From Halomonas litopenaei (GTDB taxonomy: Bacteria > Pseudomonadota > Gammaproteobacteria > Pseudomonadales > Halomonadaceae), in contig NZ_PXNS01000005.1 of NCBI RefSeq assembly GCF_003045775.1, forward strand, positions 310,001-374,000: a DNA stretch of 64,000 nt, in the 5' to 3' direction. Positions within the stretch are counted from its first letter, which is position 1; every line of letters starts with the position of its first letter. Below are positions 9,706-18,869 of this stretch, piece by piece. The translations under genes and the position numbers were made by a program. Under the pieces are notes generated by a model. It was given only the letters and a program-made list of their open reading frames with translations, made no database searches and was not told where the DNA came from.

Positions 9706-9738
9706 CGGCCCCCGCTGCTTGCAGCGGGGGCCGTTTTT
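9706..9738 (+). terminator. Rho-independent terminator of the tRNA-Lys array
   Basis: A 13-base perfect stem (CGGCCCCCGCTGC with its complement at 9721-9733), a TT loop core, and a run of five T at 9734-9738. Confidence 0.93.
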
Positions 9739-10181
9739 CGTGTGCGCAGTCCGCGGTTAGAGCCGCCGCCGCAGCCACGACGGCGCTGTCAGCCTGAGCA
9801 GGCCGTTCCTCAAGCGACGCCAGTACGCCGAGCCGAAGGCTTCGAGCCGATGGCATCGTGTCGGCAGGAAGTCGAGAACAGGTATGCCGCAGGCGCAATC
9901 TTGCGCCGATGCCATGCGTGGAGACTCGGCATAACCGTCCGCCTGCGTTAAACTGTCAAGTGACTCGCCGCTGCGATAGACGCATGGGCGAGGGAGAGAA
10001 CCACCGGCAGCGGGTCTGGAACGGCAGTGACGCCTTTCCAGCGCCGCATCAGGAGTCGCCGCTGGCGCTATCGGCGCCGGGCTCCACGCTCGAGGGTTCT
10101 CCTGGCGTGTCGCCGAACGGAGCGTTCGCGGCACTGTCCCATCAGCAGGGGGATCCCCTGTCGATCACAGTGGTAGACACG
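9739..10181. other. 443-base intergenic stretch with a structured nadA leader
   Basis: No gene is supported here, although the nadA frame stays open back to 9858. Inverted repeats are visible: TATGCCG (9883-9889) with CGGCATA (9927-9933) enclosing a perfect inner hairpin GGCGCAA-TC-TTGCGCC (9892-9907). They could fold as a nested RNA structure or bind protein. No match to a riboswitch class I know is evident. Confidence 0.5.
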
Positions 10182-11210
10182 ATGACGATCATGACTTCTC
10201 GCGCCGAGATCAGAGAGCATCTCGCGCGCCCGTACTGCCCTACCCGTATTCCCTCGGAAGACGCTGCGCGCGTCGAAGAGATCAAGCGCCTGCTCAAGGC
10301 TCACAATGCCGTACTGGTGGCGCACTACTACACCGATGACGCTATCCAGCAGCTGGCCGAAGAGACCGGCGGCTGTGTCGCCGATTCGCTGGAGATGGCG
10401 CGCTTCGGTGCACGCCACGAGGCCGATACGCTGGTGGTGGCCGGCGTGCGCTTCATGGGCGAGACCGCCAAGATCCTGTCACCGGAAAAGCGCGTGCTGA
10501 TGCCGACCCTGGAGGCCACCTGCTCGCTGGACGTGGGTTGCCCGGAGGACGAGTTCGCGGCCTTCTGCGACGCCCATCCGGATCGCACCGTGGTGGTCTA
10601 TGCCAACACCTCGGCGGCGGTCAAGGCGCGTGCCGATTGGGTGGTTACGTCCTCCATCGCGGTGGACGTCATCGAGCACCTCAAGGCCAGGGGCGAGAAG
10701 ATCCTGTGGGCCCCGGACAAGCACCTGGGCGGCTATATCCAGAAGCAGACCGGCGCCGACATGCTGTTGTGGGACGGCGCCTGCATCGTCCACGAGGAGT
10801 TCAAGGCCAAGGGGGTCGAGGACCTCAAGTCGGTCTATCCGGACGCCGCCGTACTGGTGCACCCGGAGTCGCCCGAAGCGGTGGTCAGTCTGGCCGACGT
10901 CGCCGGTTCCACCTCCCAGTTGATCAAGGCGGCCAAGGAGCTGCCCAACGAGCAGCTGATCGTCGCCACCGATCGCGGCATCTTCTTCAAGATGCAGCAG
11001 GCGGTGCCCGACAAGACCCTGTTCGAGGCCCCGACGGCGGGCAATGGCGCGACCTGTCGAAGCTGCGCCCACTGCCCGTGGATGGCGATGAATGCCCTGG
11101 ACAATCTGGCCGCCGCGCTGCGAGAGGGCAGCGGTGAAATCCAGGTCAGCGACGCCCTGCGCACCCAGGCGCTGAAGCCGCTGACGCGTATGCTGGAGTT
11201 TCAGGCCTGA
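10182..11210 (+). CDS. nadA: Quinolinate synthase A
   Basis: Condenses iminoaspartate with dihydroxyacetone phosphate to quinolinate in de novo NAD synthesis, using a [4Fe-4S] cluster. With the ATG at 10182 the protein has 342 residues and Cys114, Cys201 and Cys298 (motifs [20 protein letters not shown] and [10 protein letters not shown]) line up one residue off the three cluster ligands of the E. coli enzyme (347 residues). The neighbouring ATG at 10191 is an alternative start; neither has a strong Shine-Dalgarno. nadC, the next enzyme, lies apart at 26239-27096 and no nadB is in the window. The gene is monocistronic and ends at a terminator. Confidence 0.93.
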   Translation: MTIMTSRAEIREHLARPYCPTRIPSEDAARVEEIKRLLKAHNAVLVAHYYTDDAIQQLAEETGGCVADSLEMARFGARHEADTLVVAGVRFMGETAKILSPEKRVLMPTLEATCSLDVGCPEDEFAAFCDAHPDRTVVVYANTSAAVKARADWVVTSSIAVDVIEHLKARGEKILWAPDKHLGGYIQKQTGADMLLWDGACIVHEEFKAKGVEDLKSVYPDAAVLVHPESPEAVVSLADVAGSTSQLIKAAKELPNEQLIVATDRGIFFKMQQAVPDKTLFEAPTAGNGATCRSCAHCPWMAMNALDNLAAALREGSGEIQVSDALRTQALKPLTRMLEFQA

Positions 11211-11256
11211 GGCCAGCCGTTACTTTTCCTGGTGACACCCCGCGCCCACGAGCCCA

Positions 11257-11286
11257 CGCCCACGAGAGAGTCTCGTGGGCGCTTTT
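11257..11286 (+). terminator. Terminator after nadA
   Basis: An 11-base stem (CGCCCACGAGA with TCTCGTGGGCG), a GAG loop, and then CTTTTG. Confidence 0.75.
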
Positions 11287-11408
11287 GTTCCTGGGCCGAG
11301 TCGTCTGTGGGCTGGCGGGCCTGAGCGTTGCGTCGCCTGAGCACTGTGTCGCCTGAGCACGGTGTCGTCGCCGCGCCCGTCGCTGTCGGGCCCAGCGGAA
11401 CTTCCGGC

Positions 11409-12971
11409 TCAGCGAAATTTCTCCATGGTCCGGCGGTAGTCGAGGAAGGCGTCTCGACGACGCTGAATGCTTGACCTGGCGTTGAGGTCGCCTTCGCGCT
11501 CGGCCATTGCCTCGGCGACCTCCAGCTGGCGAATGGCGCGATCGATCTCACCGGTCAGCTGCAGTTGCTCGGCTCTGGCCAGATGGCCCCAGGCTTCGCG
11601 GCCACTGCGCCCGGCGGCTTCCGCCAGCAGCCCGAACACGGTGGGGTCCTCGGGACGGCGCTGGGCCAGTTCGTGGAGTTCCCGGTAGGCCGCGTCGGGG
11701 TCGCGCTGCAAGAGCGCCTCGCCCAGCAGCTGGCTGGTCGGTGGGTAGCCTGGCATCAGGCGCAACTGACGCCGGGCACGCTCGATGGCCTCGTCGACGC
11801 GCCCGCCTTCCAGCGCCACCTGGACGGCGCTGGCGGGCAGCAGGGCGGTATCCGGGTGGGCCCGTGCCAGGCCGTCGAGCGTATTCAGTGCCGAGCCGGT
11901 CTGGCCGGCTCGGGCGTCGATCAGCGCCTGCAGATAGCGCTGGGCGTCCGCCGGCGCCTGGTCCTGGCGCATCACCGTCATCGCCTGGCCGGGCGCACGC
12001 TCGTGGATCGCCAGCAGTGCCCGGGCACGGATGAACTGGTACTGCAGTTCATCCGGTGCCGAGCCCGTCACCCGGGTCTGGTTGACCCTGGCCTGGGTGT
12101 CGCTGATGCGTGATTCGGTGATCGGGTGGGTCAGCAGGAATTCCGGCGGAGTGCCGCCCTGGAGGCTCATCAGGCGTTGCATGGAGCGAAACATGTCGAC
12201 CATCGCCTGGGGTTCGTAGCCGGCGCTGGCCATGGCCTGCAGGCCGATGCGGTCGGCCTCTTCCTCGTAGCGACGCGAGTAGCGCAGCTGGTCCTGGATC
12301 ATCGCCGCCTGGCTGCCGGCCAGGGCCGCGATGCCGGCGTCACCGGCGCCACTGGCGGCCAGGATCAGGCCCGCCAGCATGGTGGCCATGGCCGGCACCT
12401 GAGTCTGCTCGGCGCGGGCCTTGCTACGGGCATAGTGGCGTTGTGACAGGTGGCCGAGCTCGTGGGCCAGCACCGAGGCCACCTCGGCTTCCTGGTCGGC
12501 AAAGGCGAACAGCCCGGTGTTGACGCCGACCACGCCGCCGGGGACGGCGAAGGCGTTCAAGGTCTTGTTGTCGACCAGGGTGATGGTGGTGTTGATGCCT
12601 CCCAGGTCGCTGTAGGGCACCAGACGGCCGACCAGTGTCTCCACATAGTGCTGGGCCAGGGGGTCGCGCCATTCCGGCACGTGGGCGCGAAACTGGCGTA
12701 GCCAGGCACGTCCAAGGCGGGTTTCCTCGCCGCTGATGGCGTTGCTGCCGGTGGACATCAGCGATGGCAGGTTCAGCTCCCTCGGCTGATCGAGCAGGGT
12801 GCCCTGGTCCAGATACTGGGCCTGTGCCGTGGTGGCGTTCAGGCTCAACGCAAGCGTCGACGCCAGGGCCAGGGCCGGCATCGGGCGCCAGCGGCCGCGA
12901 TGCCAAGGCAATGCCTGACGGCGTGCCCGCGCGGGGCGAGCGGTGACGGCAAACAGCGTGCGCTTGGGCAT
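11409..12971 (-). CDS. bepA: BepA-like periplasmic M48 metalloprotease with TPR repeats
   Basis: 520 residues from the ATG at 12971. A signal peptide with a long basic front ends near TAQAQ, so the protein is periplasmic. The zinc motif HELGH is at about 170-174, with EEEADRIG downstream supplying the third ligand. The C-terminal half consists of helical tetratricopeptide-type repeats. BepA assists assembly of outer-membrane LptD and degrades misfolded outer-membrane proteins. An in-frame ATG lies four codons upstream at 12983, but the one at 12971 is preceded by GAGGA at the right distance. It is divergent from tusA-perM, as in many Pseudomonas-type genomes. Confidence 0.9.
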   Translation of the reverse strand: MPKRTLFAVTARPARARRQALPWHRGRWRPMPALALASTLALSLNATTAQAQYLDQGTLLDQPRELNLPSLMSTGSNAISGEETRLGRAWLRQFRAHVPEWRDPLAQHYVETLVGRLVPYSDLGGINTTITLVDNKTLNAFAVPGGVVGVNTGLFAFADQEAEVASVLAHELGHLSQRHYARSKARAEQTQVPAMATMLAGLILAASGAGDAGIAALAGSQAAMIQDQLRYSRRYEEEADRIGLQAMASAGYEPQAMVDMFRSMQRLMSLQGGTPPEFLLTHPITESRISDTQARVNQTRVTGSAPDELQYQFIRARALLAIHERAPGQAMTVMRQDQAPADAQRYLQALIDARAGQTGSALNTLDGLARAHPDTALLPASAVQVALEGGRVDEAIERARRQLRLMPGYPPTSQLLGEALLQRDPDAAYRELHELAQRRPEDPTVFGLLAEAAGRSGREAWGHLARAEQLQLTGEIDRAIRQLEVAEAMAEREGDLNARSSIQRRRDAFLDYRRTMEKFR

Positions 12972-13118
12972 CGAAATCCTCATCGATAGCGTTGGAGGGG
13001 GTTGCCTTGGGACATTGATTCAGCCGGAAAAGTGCCTTTAAATCGCAAGGGCTCGCCCCTCGGGGCAACGGCGCTGCGATGTGCAGCGATCCGATATCGC
13101 ATTCTCTCGGGAGAGATC

Positions 13119-13361
13119 ATGGCAGTGCAACCTGACGATGTGCTAGATGCGTGCGGACTTCCGTGTCCGCTGCCGCTGCTCAAGGCGAAGCAGGCGCTGT
13201 CGCGCCTGTCGCCTGGGCAGGTGCTGGAGGTCAGGGCCACCGACGCCGGTTCCTGGCGAGACTTTGAAAGCTTTGCCGAGCACAGCGCCCACGTGCTGGA
13301 AGGGCGTGAAGAACGCGACAAGGTCTATGTCTACTGGTTGCGCAAGGCGGGTGATGCATGA
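13119..13361 (+). CDS. tusA: TusA-family sulfurtransferase
   Basis: 80 residues with the hallmark CPxP motif near the N-terminus (ACGLPCPLPLLKAK), in which the first Cys of CPLP carries a persulfide. Proteins of this family move sulfur for tRNA thiolation or cofactor synthesis. The ATG at 13119 follows GGGAGA. The frame is open upstream to 13002 without homology. It overlaps perM by four bases (ATGA), so the two are cotranslated. Whether this is true TusA or a SirA-like paralogue cannot be decided here. Confidence 0.85.
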   Translation: MAVQPDDVLDACGLPCPLPLLKAKQALSRLSPGQVLEVRATDAGSWRDFESFAEHSAHVLEGREERDKVYVYWLRKAGDA

Positions 13362-14479
13362 GTCTGCGTAGCGTATTTCGTGGCTGGGTCGATCACTACT
13401 TCTCCGATGAAGAGGCGGTGCTGCTGCTGGTGTTGCTGGTGGTGGGGCTGGCGGTGGTGATCTGGCTTGGCCAGATGCTGGCGCCCTTTCTCACCGCGCT
13501 GGTGGTGGCCTTTCTGCTCCAGGGCGCGGTCAACGCCCTGACGCGACGCAAGGTGCCACACCTGGTGGCGGTCATGACGGTCTTTCTGGCCTTTGTCGGG
13601 GTGCTGCTGGCGTTGGCGCTGATCCTGCTGCCGTTGATCTGGAACCAGCTCGCCAGCCTGATCCAGGAAGCGCCGCGGATGTTTGCTGCCGGCCAGCAGA
13701 TGCTGGACGACCTGCAGATGAGCTACCCCCAGCTGATCACTCCGGACCTGGTCCAGGACTGGATCGCCGTGCTCAGCCGCGAGGCGACCCAATTGAGCCA
13801 GCGTGCGCTGACGCTGTCGCTGGCGTCGCTCGGCAATGTGCTGGGACTGCTCATCTACCTGGTACTGGTGCCGATCCTGGTGCTGTTCATGCTCAAGGAC
13901 CGTGACCGTCTGGTGGGCTTTACCGTGTCGCTTTTGCCGGCCAAGCGTGACCTGATGACCCGGGTGTGGAAGGAGATGGACTGCCAGATCGCCAACTATG
14001 TGCGCGGCAAGGCCACCGAGATCGTCATCGTCGGTAGTGTGACCTTCTTCACCTTCGCCTTCTTTGGCCTTCCCTATTCGGCGCTGCTGGCGGTACTGGT
14101 GGGTTTTTCGGTGCTGGTGCCCTACATCGGCGCCGCGGTTGCGACACTGCCGGTGGCGGCGGTGGCGGGCTTTCACTTCGGACTGGGCGACCAGTTTCTC
14201 TATGTGATCGTCGCCTACGGCGTGATCCAGGCGCTGGACGGCAACGTGCTGGTGCCGGTGCTGTTCTCCGAGGCGGTCAATCTGCACCCGGTGTCGATCA
14301 TCCTGGCGGTGCTGTTCTTCGGCGGCGTCTGGGGCTTCTGGGGGGTGTTCTTCGCGATCCCGCTGGCGACCCTGTTGAAGGCGCTGGTCTATGCCTGGCC
14401 TCGCGGGATCAAGGAGCGCAGCATGGCAAGGTTGCCGCCCCACTCTGACGCAGGTACAGGGACCGGCACCGACGGCTGA
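13358..14479 (+). CDS. AI-2E family transporter, PerM-like
   Basis: 373 residues with about eight predicted membrane helices: two near residues 20-60, one around 65-90, a long soluble segment with amphipathic helices (about 95-150), and a helical C-terminal set including GFSVLVPYIGAAVATLPVA and the conserved region HPVSIILAVLFFGGVWGFWG. PerM/AI-2E permeases are linked to export of small molecules or Na+/H+ antiport; the substrate here is unknown. It is translationally coupled to tusA, and its 3' end faces bcp across a hairpin. Confidence 0.88.
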   Translation: MSLRSVFRGWVDHYFSDEEAVLLLVLLVVGLAVVIWLGQMLAPFLTALVVAFLLQGAVNALTRRKVPHLVAVMTVFLAFVGVLLALALILLPLIWNQLASLIQEAPRMFAAGQQMLDDLQMSYPQLITPDLVQDWIAVLSREATQLSQRALTLSLASLGNVLGLLIYLVLVPILVLFMLKDRDRLVGFTVSLLPAKRDLMTRVWKEMDCQIANYVRGKATEIVIVGSVTFFTFAFFGLPYSALLAVLVGFSVLVPYIGAAVATLPVAAVAGFHFGLGDQFLYVIVAYGVIQALDGNVLVPVLFSEAVNLHPVSIILAVLFFGGVWGFWGVFFAIPLATLLKALVYAWPRGIKERSMARLPPHSDAGTGTGTDG

Positions 14480-14502
14480 GCCCTGCTCTCTAGGCGAAAC
14501 AC

Positions 14503-14533
14503 AATGCCCGGCCAATGGCCGGGCATTCGTTCT
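14503..14533. terminator. Terminator hairpin between perM and bcp
   Basis: A perfect 11-base stem (AATGCCCGGCC with GGCCGGGCATT) around AAT, followed on the plus strand by CGTTCTTT. It lies between convergent genes and may serve both, though the T tract is weak. Confidence 0.65.
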
Positions 14534-14573
14534 TTGCCGGGGAGGACGAGGCTTGCATCCGTGGGCCGGCGTG

Positions 14574-15050
14574 TCAGGACTGGGCGTGCAGTTCGCGGGC
14601 GGCTTCCAGCACTTCTTCCACGTGGCCCTTGACCTTGACCTTGCGCCACTCCCTGGCCAGGCGACCTTCGCTGTCGATCAGGAAGGTGCTGCGCTCGATA
14701 CCCAGGTGCTCCTTGCCGTAGAGCTTCTTGAGCTTGATGACGTCGAACAGGCCACACACGGCTTCGTCCTTGTCTGATATCAGCTCGAAATTGAAGCCCT
14801 GCTTGGCCTTGAAGTTTTCCTGGGCACGGATGCCGTCACGGGAGACGCCGATGACCACGGTGTTGGCGCCGTCGAAGTCTGCCTTGTGGTCACGAAAGTC
14901 GCCGCCCTCGGTGGTACAGCCGGGGGTGCTGGCCTTGGGGTAGAAGTAGATCACCACCTGGCGACCGCGCAGTTGCGACAGGGTGATGGTGTTGTCGCCG
15001 GTGGCGCTGGCGCTGAAGTCGGGGACCGGCTCGCCGATGGACACTGTCAT
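14574..15050 (-). CDS. bcp: Thiol peroxidase Bcp (atypical/1-Cys peroxiredoxin)
   Basis: 158 residues of the AhpC/TSA thioredoxin fold. The peroxidatic site is PKASTPGCTTE with Cys45, and the conserved Thr and Arg are present. The resolving Cys50 of the E. coli protein is replaced by Gly, so reduction probably goes through the other cysteine (CGLFD, near residue 97) or directly by an external thiol. It reduces hydrogen peroxide and organic hydroperoxides in the cytosol. In related genomes gcvR often lies between bcp and dapA; here it is missing. Confidence 0.92.
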   Translation of the reverse strand: MTVSIGEPVPDFSASATGDNTITLSQLRGRQVVIYFYPKASTPGCTTEGGDFRDHKADFDGANTVVIGVSRDGIRAQENFKAKQGFNFELISDKDEAVCGLFDVIKLKKLYGKEHLGIERSTFLIDSEGRLAREWRKVKVKGHVEEVLEAARELHAQS

Positions 15051-15263
15051 GGTGGCTCCAGAATCGCAAAAATAGGCGTCCGATTACACGCAATGACGCT
15101 CTTCATGTAAAGACGCGGCTGTACAGGATATGGCCGCCTGAGTACCATTTGTGCTCTGGTCACGACCACGCTTCCCCGGGTCGCGACCCCCTTGGCCACA
15201 TTCGTTCACCCCGACCGCCATCGTCAGGGTCGCGGGAGGGCAGACAACAGAGGAACAACGAGG

Positions 15264-16148
15264 ATGATCACGGGCAGTATTGTCGCCTTGGCGACACCGA
15301 TGAAGGCCAACGGCGATATCGACTGGGAAGTGTTGCGCAAACTGGTGAATTTCCACCTCGACAATGGCACAGACGCCATCGTGGCGGCGGGTACCACCGG
15401 TGAGCCCACCACCATGACCTTCGCCGAGCACTTCGACGTGATTCGCAGCGTGGTCGAAGAGGTCAATGGCCGCATTCCCGTCATCGCCGGCACCGGCTCC
15501 AACAACACCACCGAGGCGGTGGAGCTGACCCGCTACGCCAAGGAAGTGGGGGCCGACTACTGCCTGACCGTGGCGCCTTACTACAACAAGCCGACCCAGG
15601 AAGGTTTGTATCAGCATTTCAAGGTGATCGCCGAGACCAGTGATCTGCCGGTGATCCTGTACAACGTGCCGGGACGTACCTGTTCGGACATCTACAACGA
15701 GACCGTGCTGCGTCTGGCCGAGGTCGACAACATCATCGGCCTCAAGGATGCCACCGGCAACCTGGAGCGCGCCGAGGACCTGATCGAACGTCTCAAGGGC
15801 AGCGACTTCATGCTCTACTCCGGCGATGACGCCACCGCCTGCGACTTCATGCTGATGGGCGGTCATGGCGATATCTCGGTGACCGCCAATGTGGCGCCGA
15901 AGGCCATGCACGAGTTGTGCGCCGCCGCCGTGGCCGGTGAAAGCGACAAGGCTCACCAGATCAACACCCGGCTTCTACCCCTGCATACCAACCTGGGCAT
16001 CGAGGCCAATCCTATCCCCGTCAAGTGGGCGCTCAACCGCATGGGTATCATCGAGCCCGGCATCCGCCTGCCGTTGACCTGGCTGAGCGAGAAGTATCAC
16101 TCCACCATCAGCGAAGCCCTGCAGCTGGCAGGACTGATCGAGGACTGA
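15264..16148 (+). CDS. dapA: 4-hydroxy-tetrahydrodipicolinate synthase
   Basis: 294 residues, the usual family length. Lys161 in GLKDATGN is the Schiff-base lysine, Tyr133 lies in ILYNVPGRT, and the GTTGE motif is at 43-47. It condenses pyruvate with aspartate semialdehyde, the first committed step to diaminopimelate and lysine. The ATG at 15264 follows AGAGGA; an open extension upstream has no homology. It is the first gene of dapA-bamC-MBL-purC, an order matching dapA-bamC-purC of E. coli with one extra gene. Confidence 0.95.
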   Translation: MITGSIVALATPMKANGDIDWEVLRKLVNFHLDNGTDAIVAAGTTGEPTTMTFAEHFDVIRSVVEEVNGRIPVIAGTGSNNTTEAVELTRYAKEVGADYCLTVAPYYNKPTQEGLYQHFKVIAETSDLPVILYNVPGRTCSDIYNETVLRLAEVDNIIGLKDATGNLERAEDLIERLKGSDFMLYSGDDATACDFMLMGGHGDISVTANVAPKAMHELCAAAVAGESDKAHQINTRLLPLHTNLGIEANPIPVKWALNRMGIIEPGIRLPLTWLSEKYHSTISEALQLAGLIED

Positions 16149-16208
16149 CGCCTGAACCGTGCCTCCGGTCGTGATGTCGTGGACCCAATTTTCAATCAAG
16201 GTGGATGC

Positions 16209-17174
16209 ATGAATTCTGCGCTTAAAGGACTGCCGCTGGCGATGATCGCGGCCCTGACCCTGGCCGGCTGTGCCAAGGACGGTCACTATCACGATCGCAA
16301 CGAGGATTACGCGGGCGCCCGTCAGGCGGCTCCGCTGACCCTCCCCGGCAGCCGCGACCAGAGCCGCTATCGCGATATCATGCCGGTGCCTCAGGCTCGC
16401 GGGGACTTCTACGCCCGCGAGGGAGACTTCGCCGCGCCCTTGCCCCAGACGCTGTCTGCCAGCACCGCGGTGGCCGCCGGTGACGTGGCGGTGCGCGAGA
16501 CCGACGCCGATCGCTGGCTGGTGGTAGGGGCCGCGCCCGCGGTGGTTTGGCCGGAGCTCGAGCGCTTCGTCGAACAGCGCGGCCTGGAGATCACCCGCAG
16601 CGACAGCGCCAGCGGTGTCATCGAGACCTCCGACGCCAGCCTGGTACTGCGCCAGGGCCTCAGGTCGGGCACCAGTGAGGTGCGCTGTGATACCGCGGGC
16701 CAGCTCAACCGGCTGTGCCTGAACTCTCTGCAGCGTCACTTTGAAGCGCGTAGCGCCTCGGCCAGCATCGCCTCGGCGTCGGCCCAGCAGACCCCCGAAG
16801 CCGACAGCGTTCGCTTCGAGCCCCGCGGCGATGACTGGGTGATGGTGATGCCCTTCGACATCGAGCGGGCCTACGCCGAGCTCGCCTTCCAGCTCGAGAA
16901 CAACTTCGAGATGGAAGATCGCCGCGAGCTGGTCTCCGTGGATGAAAGCGGCAAGCGCTTCGTGATCGACTACATCACCGAGAGCGAGCGTACCCGTGGC
17001 TTCATCGACTCCTTGACCTCGATGGATCTGCTTGAGTCGATGCAACGCATCGAGCTCAGGTTGTCGCCTCAGGGCCAGGAAACCCTGATGGAGGCACGTA
17101 GCGCCGACGACGAGCCGCTTTCCGGCGATGACCAGCGTGAGCTGCTGCAGCGCATGGAGGGCTTGCTGCGCTGA
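16209..17174 (+). CDS. bamC: Outer-membrane assembly lipoprotein BamC
   Basis: 321 residues from the ATG at 16209, chosen because AAGGTGG lies just upstream, whereas an earlier in-frame codon at 16179 has no such site. The signal peptide ends in a lipobox LTLAGC. A disordered N-terminal segment (about residues 25-100) is followed by two helix-grip-type domains (about 105-210 and 215-320), as in BamC. It is part of the BAM complex that inserts beta-barrel proteins. The stop shares bases with the start of the next gene (TGATG). Sequence is diverged, and position between dapA and purC supports the call. Confidence 0.85.
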   Translation: MNSALKGLPLAMIAALTLAGCAKDGHYHDRNEDYAGARQAAPLTLPGSRDQSRYRDIMPVPQARGDFYAREGDFAAPLPQTLSASTAVAAGDVAVRETDADRWLVVGAAPAVVWPELERFVEQRGLEITRSDSASGVIETSDASLVLRQGLRSGTSEVRCDTAGQLNRLCLNSLQRHFEARSASASIASASAQQTPEADSVRFEPRGDDWVMVMPFDIERAYAELAFQLENNFEMEDRRELVSVDESGKRFVIDYITESERTRGFIDSLTSMDLLESMQRIELRLSPQGQETLMEARSADDEPLSGDDQRELLQRMEGLLR

Positions 17175-17971
17175 TGAGCGTCGGGCATGCCAATGGTTCC
17201 CGGGGAGGCTTGCGTTTCGCCTCCCTGGGCAGCGGAAGCAAGGGCAACGCCACCCTGGTCAGCGACGGCGAGTCGATGTTGCTGGTGGACTGCGGTTTCG
17301 GTCTCAAGGAGGCAGAACGCCGGCTGGCGCGGCTGGGTGTCCATCCGCGTCAGCTCGATGCCTTGCTGGTCACCCACGAGCATGGCGACCATGTGCGTGG
17401 CATCGGCCCCCTGGCCCGTCGCTATGACCTGCCGGTACACCTGACCCCGGGCACCTGGCTGTCCGGCAAGCTCGGCCGGCTCCCCAGGACCCACTGGATC
17501 ACCCCTCAGTCGCGTTTTGCCATCAAGGGACTCGACGTCGACGCCATCACGGTGCCCCACGACGCCCGAGAGCCGGTGCAGTTTCGTATCGCCGCAGGTG
17601 ACAGGAAGCTGGGGCTGCTGACCGACCTGGGCCACCCCAGCGAACACGTGCGCCAGGCCTTCCGTGGCTGCGATGCCCTCGTGCTCGAGTGCAATCATGA
17701 CGTGCGCATGCTGGCTGAAGGCCCCTATCCGCCCAGTCTCAAGCGCCGTGTCGGCGGACGTTGGGGGCACCTGGCCAATGGCCAGGCTGCGGCGCTGTTG
17801 ACCGAACTGGGGCTGGATCGGCTGCAGCGTATCGTCTGCTCCCACCTGTCGGAGCATAATAACCGCCCCGAACTCGCTCTGGAGGCATTGACGCCTCTGC
17901 TGGATGGCGACGAGACCCGCCTGACCGTGGCTGCCCAGGATGACGGCCTGGATTGGCAAGCGATTCACTGA
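17174..17971 (+). CDS. Metallo-beta-lactamase fold hydrolase, YycJ/WalJ-like
   Basis: 265 residues. The metal motif THEHGDH gives His68, His70, Asp72 and His73, preceded by the RFASLGSGSKGNATLV start typical of the YycJ/WalJ group; later ligands fall in LGHPSEHV and SHLSEHNN. The best studied relatives act on nucleic acid (5'-3' exonuclease activity has been reported for YycJ); the role here is inferred only from family. It overlaps the bamC stop by one base and precedes purC by 56 bases, so it is in the dapA operon. Confidence 0.82.
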   Translation: MSVGHANGSRGGLRFASLGSGSKGNATLVSDGESMLLVDCGFGLKEAERRLARLGVHPRQLDALLVTHEHGDHVRGIGPLARRYDLPVHLTPGTWLSGKLGRLPRTHWITPQSRFAIKGLDVDAITVPHDAREPVQFRIAAGDRKLGLLTDLGHPSEHVRQAFRGCDALVLECNHDVRMLAEGPYPPSLKRRVGGRWGHLANGQAAALLTELGLDRLQRIVCSHLSEHNNRPELALEALTPLLDGDETRLTVAAQDDGLDWQAIH

Positions 17972-18027
17972 TTCAGGACCCTGGTCCTGCTTGAACCCCT
18001 TTTTTTGATTTGCCTGTGGAGGCACCC

Positions 18028-18741
18028 ATGGAAAAGCGCGAAGAACTCTATGCCGGCAAGGCCAAGTCGGTCTATGCCACCGATGACCCGGATCGTCTGA
18101 TCCTGCACTTTCGTGACGACACCAGCGCCTTCGACGGACGCCGCATGGAGTCGCTCGAGCGCAAGGGTATGGTCAACAACCGCTTCAATGCCTTCATCAT
18201 GGCCAAGCTGGAAGAGGCCGGCATCCCCACCCACGTGGAAGAGCTGCTGTCGCCCACCGAGTGCGTGGTCAAGAAGCTCGACATGATTCCGGTGGAGTGC
18301 GTGGTGCGCAACATCGCCGCCGGTAGTCTGGTCAAGCGTCTCGGCGTCAAGGAAGGCGAGCCGCTGACACCGCCGACCTTCGAGCTGTTTCTGAAAAACG
18401 ACGAGCTCCACGACCCCATGGTCAACGAGTCCCTGGCCGAAAGCTTCGGTTGGGCCAGCGCCGAGCAGTTGGCCGAGATGAAGGCGCTGACCTTCAAGGT
18501 CAACGAGGTGCTCAAGCAGCTGTTCGCCGACGGCGGCATGCTGCTGGTGGACTACAAGCTCGAGTTCGGCGTATTCCACGGCAAGATCGTGCTGGGTGAT
18601 GAATTCTCGCCGGACGGCTGCCGCCTGTGGGACGCCAAGACCCGCGAAAAGCTCGACAAGGATCGCTTCCGCCAGGGGCTGGGCAGCGTCATCGAGTCCT
18701 ACGAGGAAGTCGGCCGTCGTATCGGCATCGATTTCAGCTGA
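18028..18741 (+). CDS. purC: Phosphoribosylaminoimidazole-succinocarboxamide synthase
   Basis: 237 residues, identical in length to the E. coli enzyme. It starts [20 protein letters not shown] and contains the SAICAR synthetase signatures LPTxxVV-type [13 protein letters not shown] and VDYKLEFG (ATP and substrate binding). It joins aspartate to CAIR in purine synthesis. The ATG at 18028 follows GTGGAGG at 6 bases. It closes the dapA-bamC-MBL-purC operon and is followed by a strong terminator. Confidence 0.95.
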   Translation: MEKREELYAGKAKSVYATDDPDRLILHFRDDTSAFDGRRMESLERKGMVNNRFNAFIMAKLEEAGIPTHVEELLSPTECVVKKLDMIPVECVVRNIAAGSLVKRLGVKEGEPLTPPTFELFLKNDELHDPMVNESLAESFGWASAEQLAEMKALTFKVNEVLKQLFADGGMLLVDYKLEFGVFHGKIVLGDEFSPDGCRLWDAKTREKLDKDRFRQGLGSVIESYEEVGRRIGIDFS

Positions 18742-18835
18742 CAGCCGCTTGCCGGCACTGGTCTGCGCTGACTGCCGCAAGGGCATGATGCAACGACGGT
18801 GGTGCAAGTGGTGATAACGCCGAAAGCATGTAGAG

Positions 18836-18869
18836 GATCGCCCGGGCCTGGCCCGGGCGATCTGCTTTT
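18836..18869 (+). terminator. Terminator after purC
   Basis: A 12-base perfect stem (GATCGCCCGGGC with GCCCGGGCGATC), loop CTG, then TGCTTTT. Confidence 0.85.

Noticed and set aside
9111..9797. A 228-residue open frame coding five near-identical repeats (LAQLVEQLAFNQLVVGSNPT-like)
   Set aside because: It is only the translation of the five tRNA-Lys genes and spacers; the repeat comes from the RNA genes, and no ribosome site or homology supports a protein.
15051..15263. Search for gcvR between bcp and dapA
   Set aside because: Only about 210 bases are present, with no frame resembling an ACT-domain protein.
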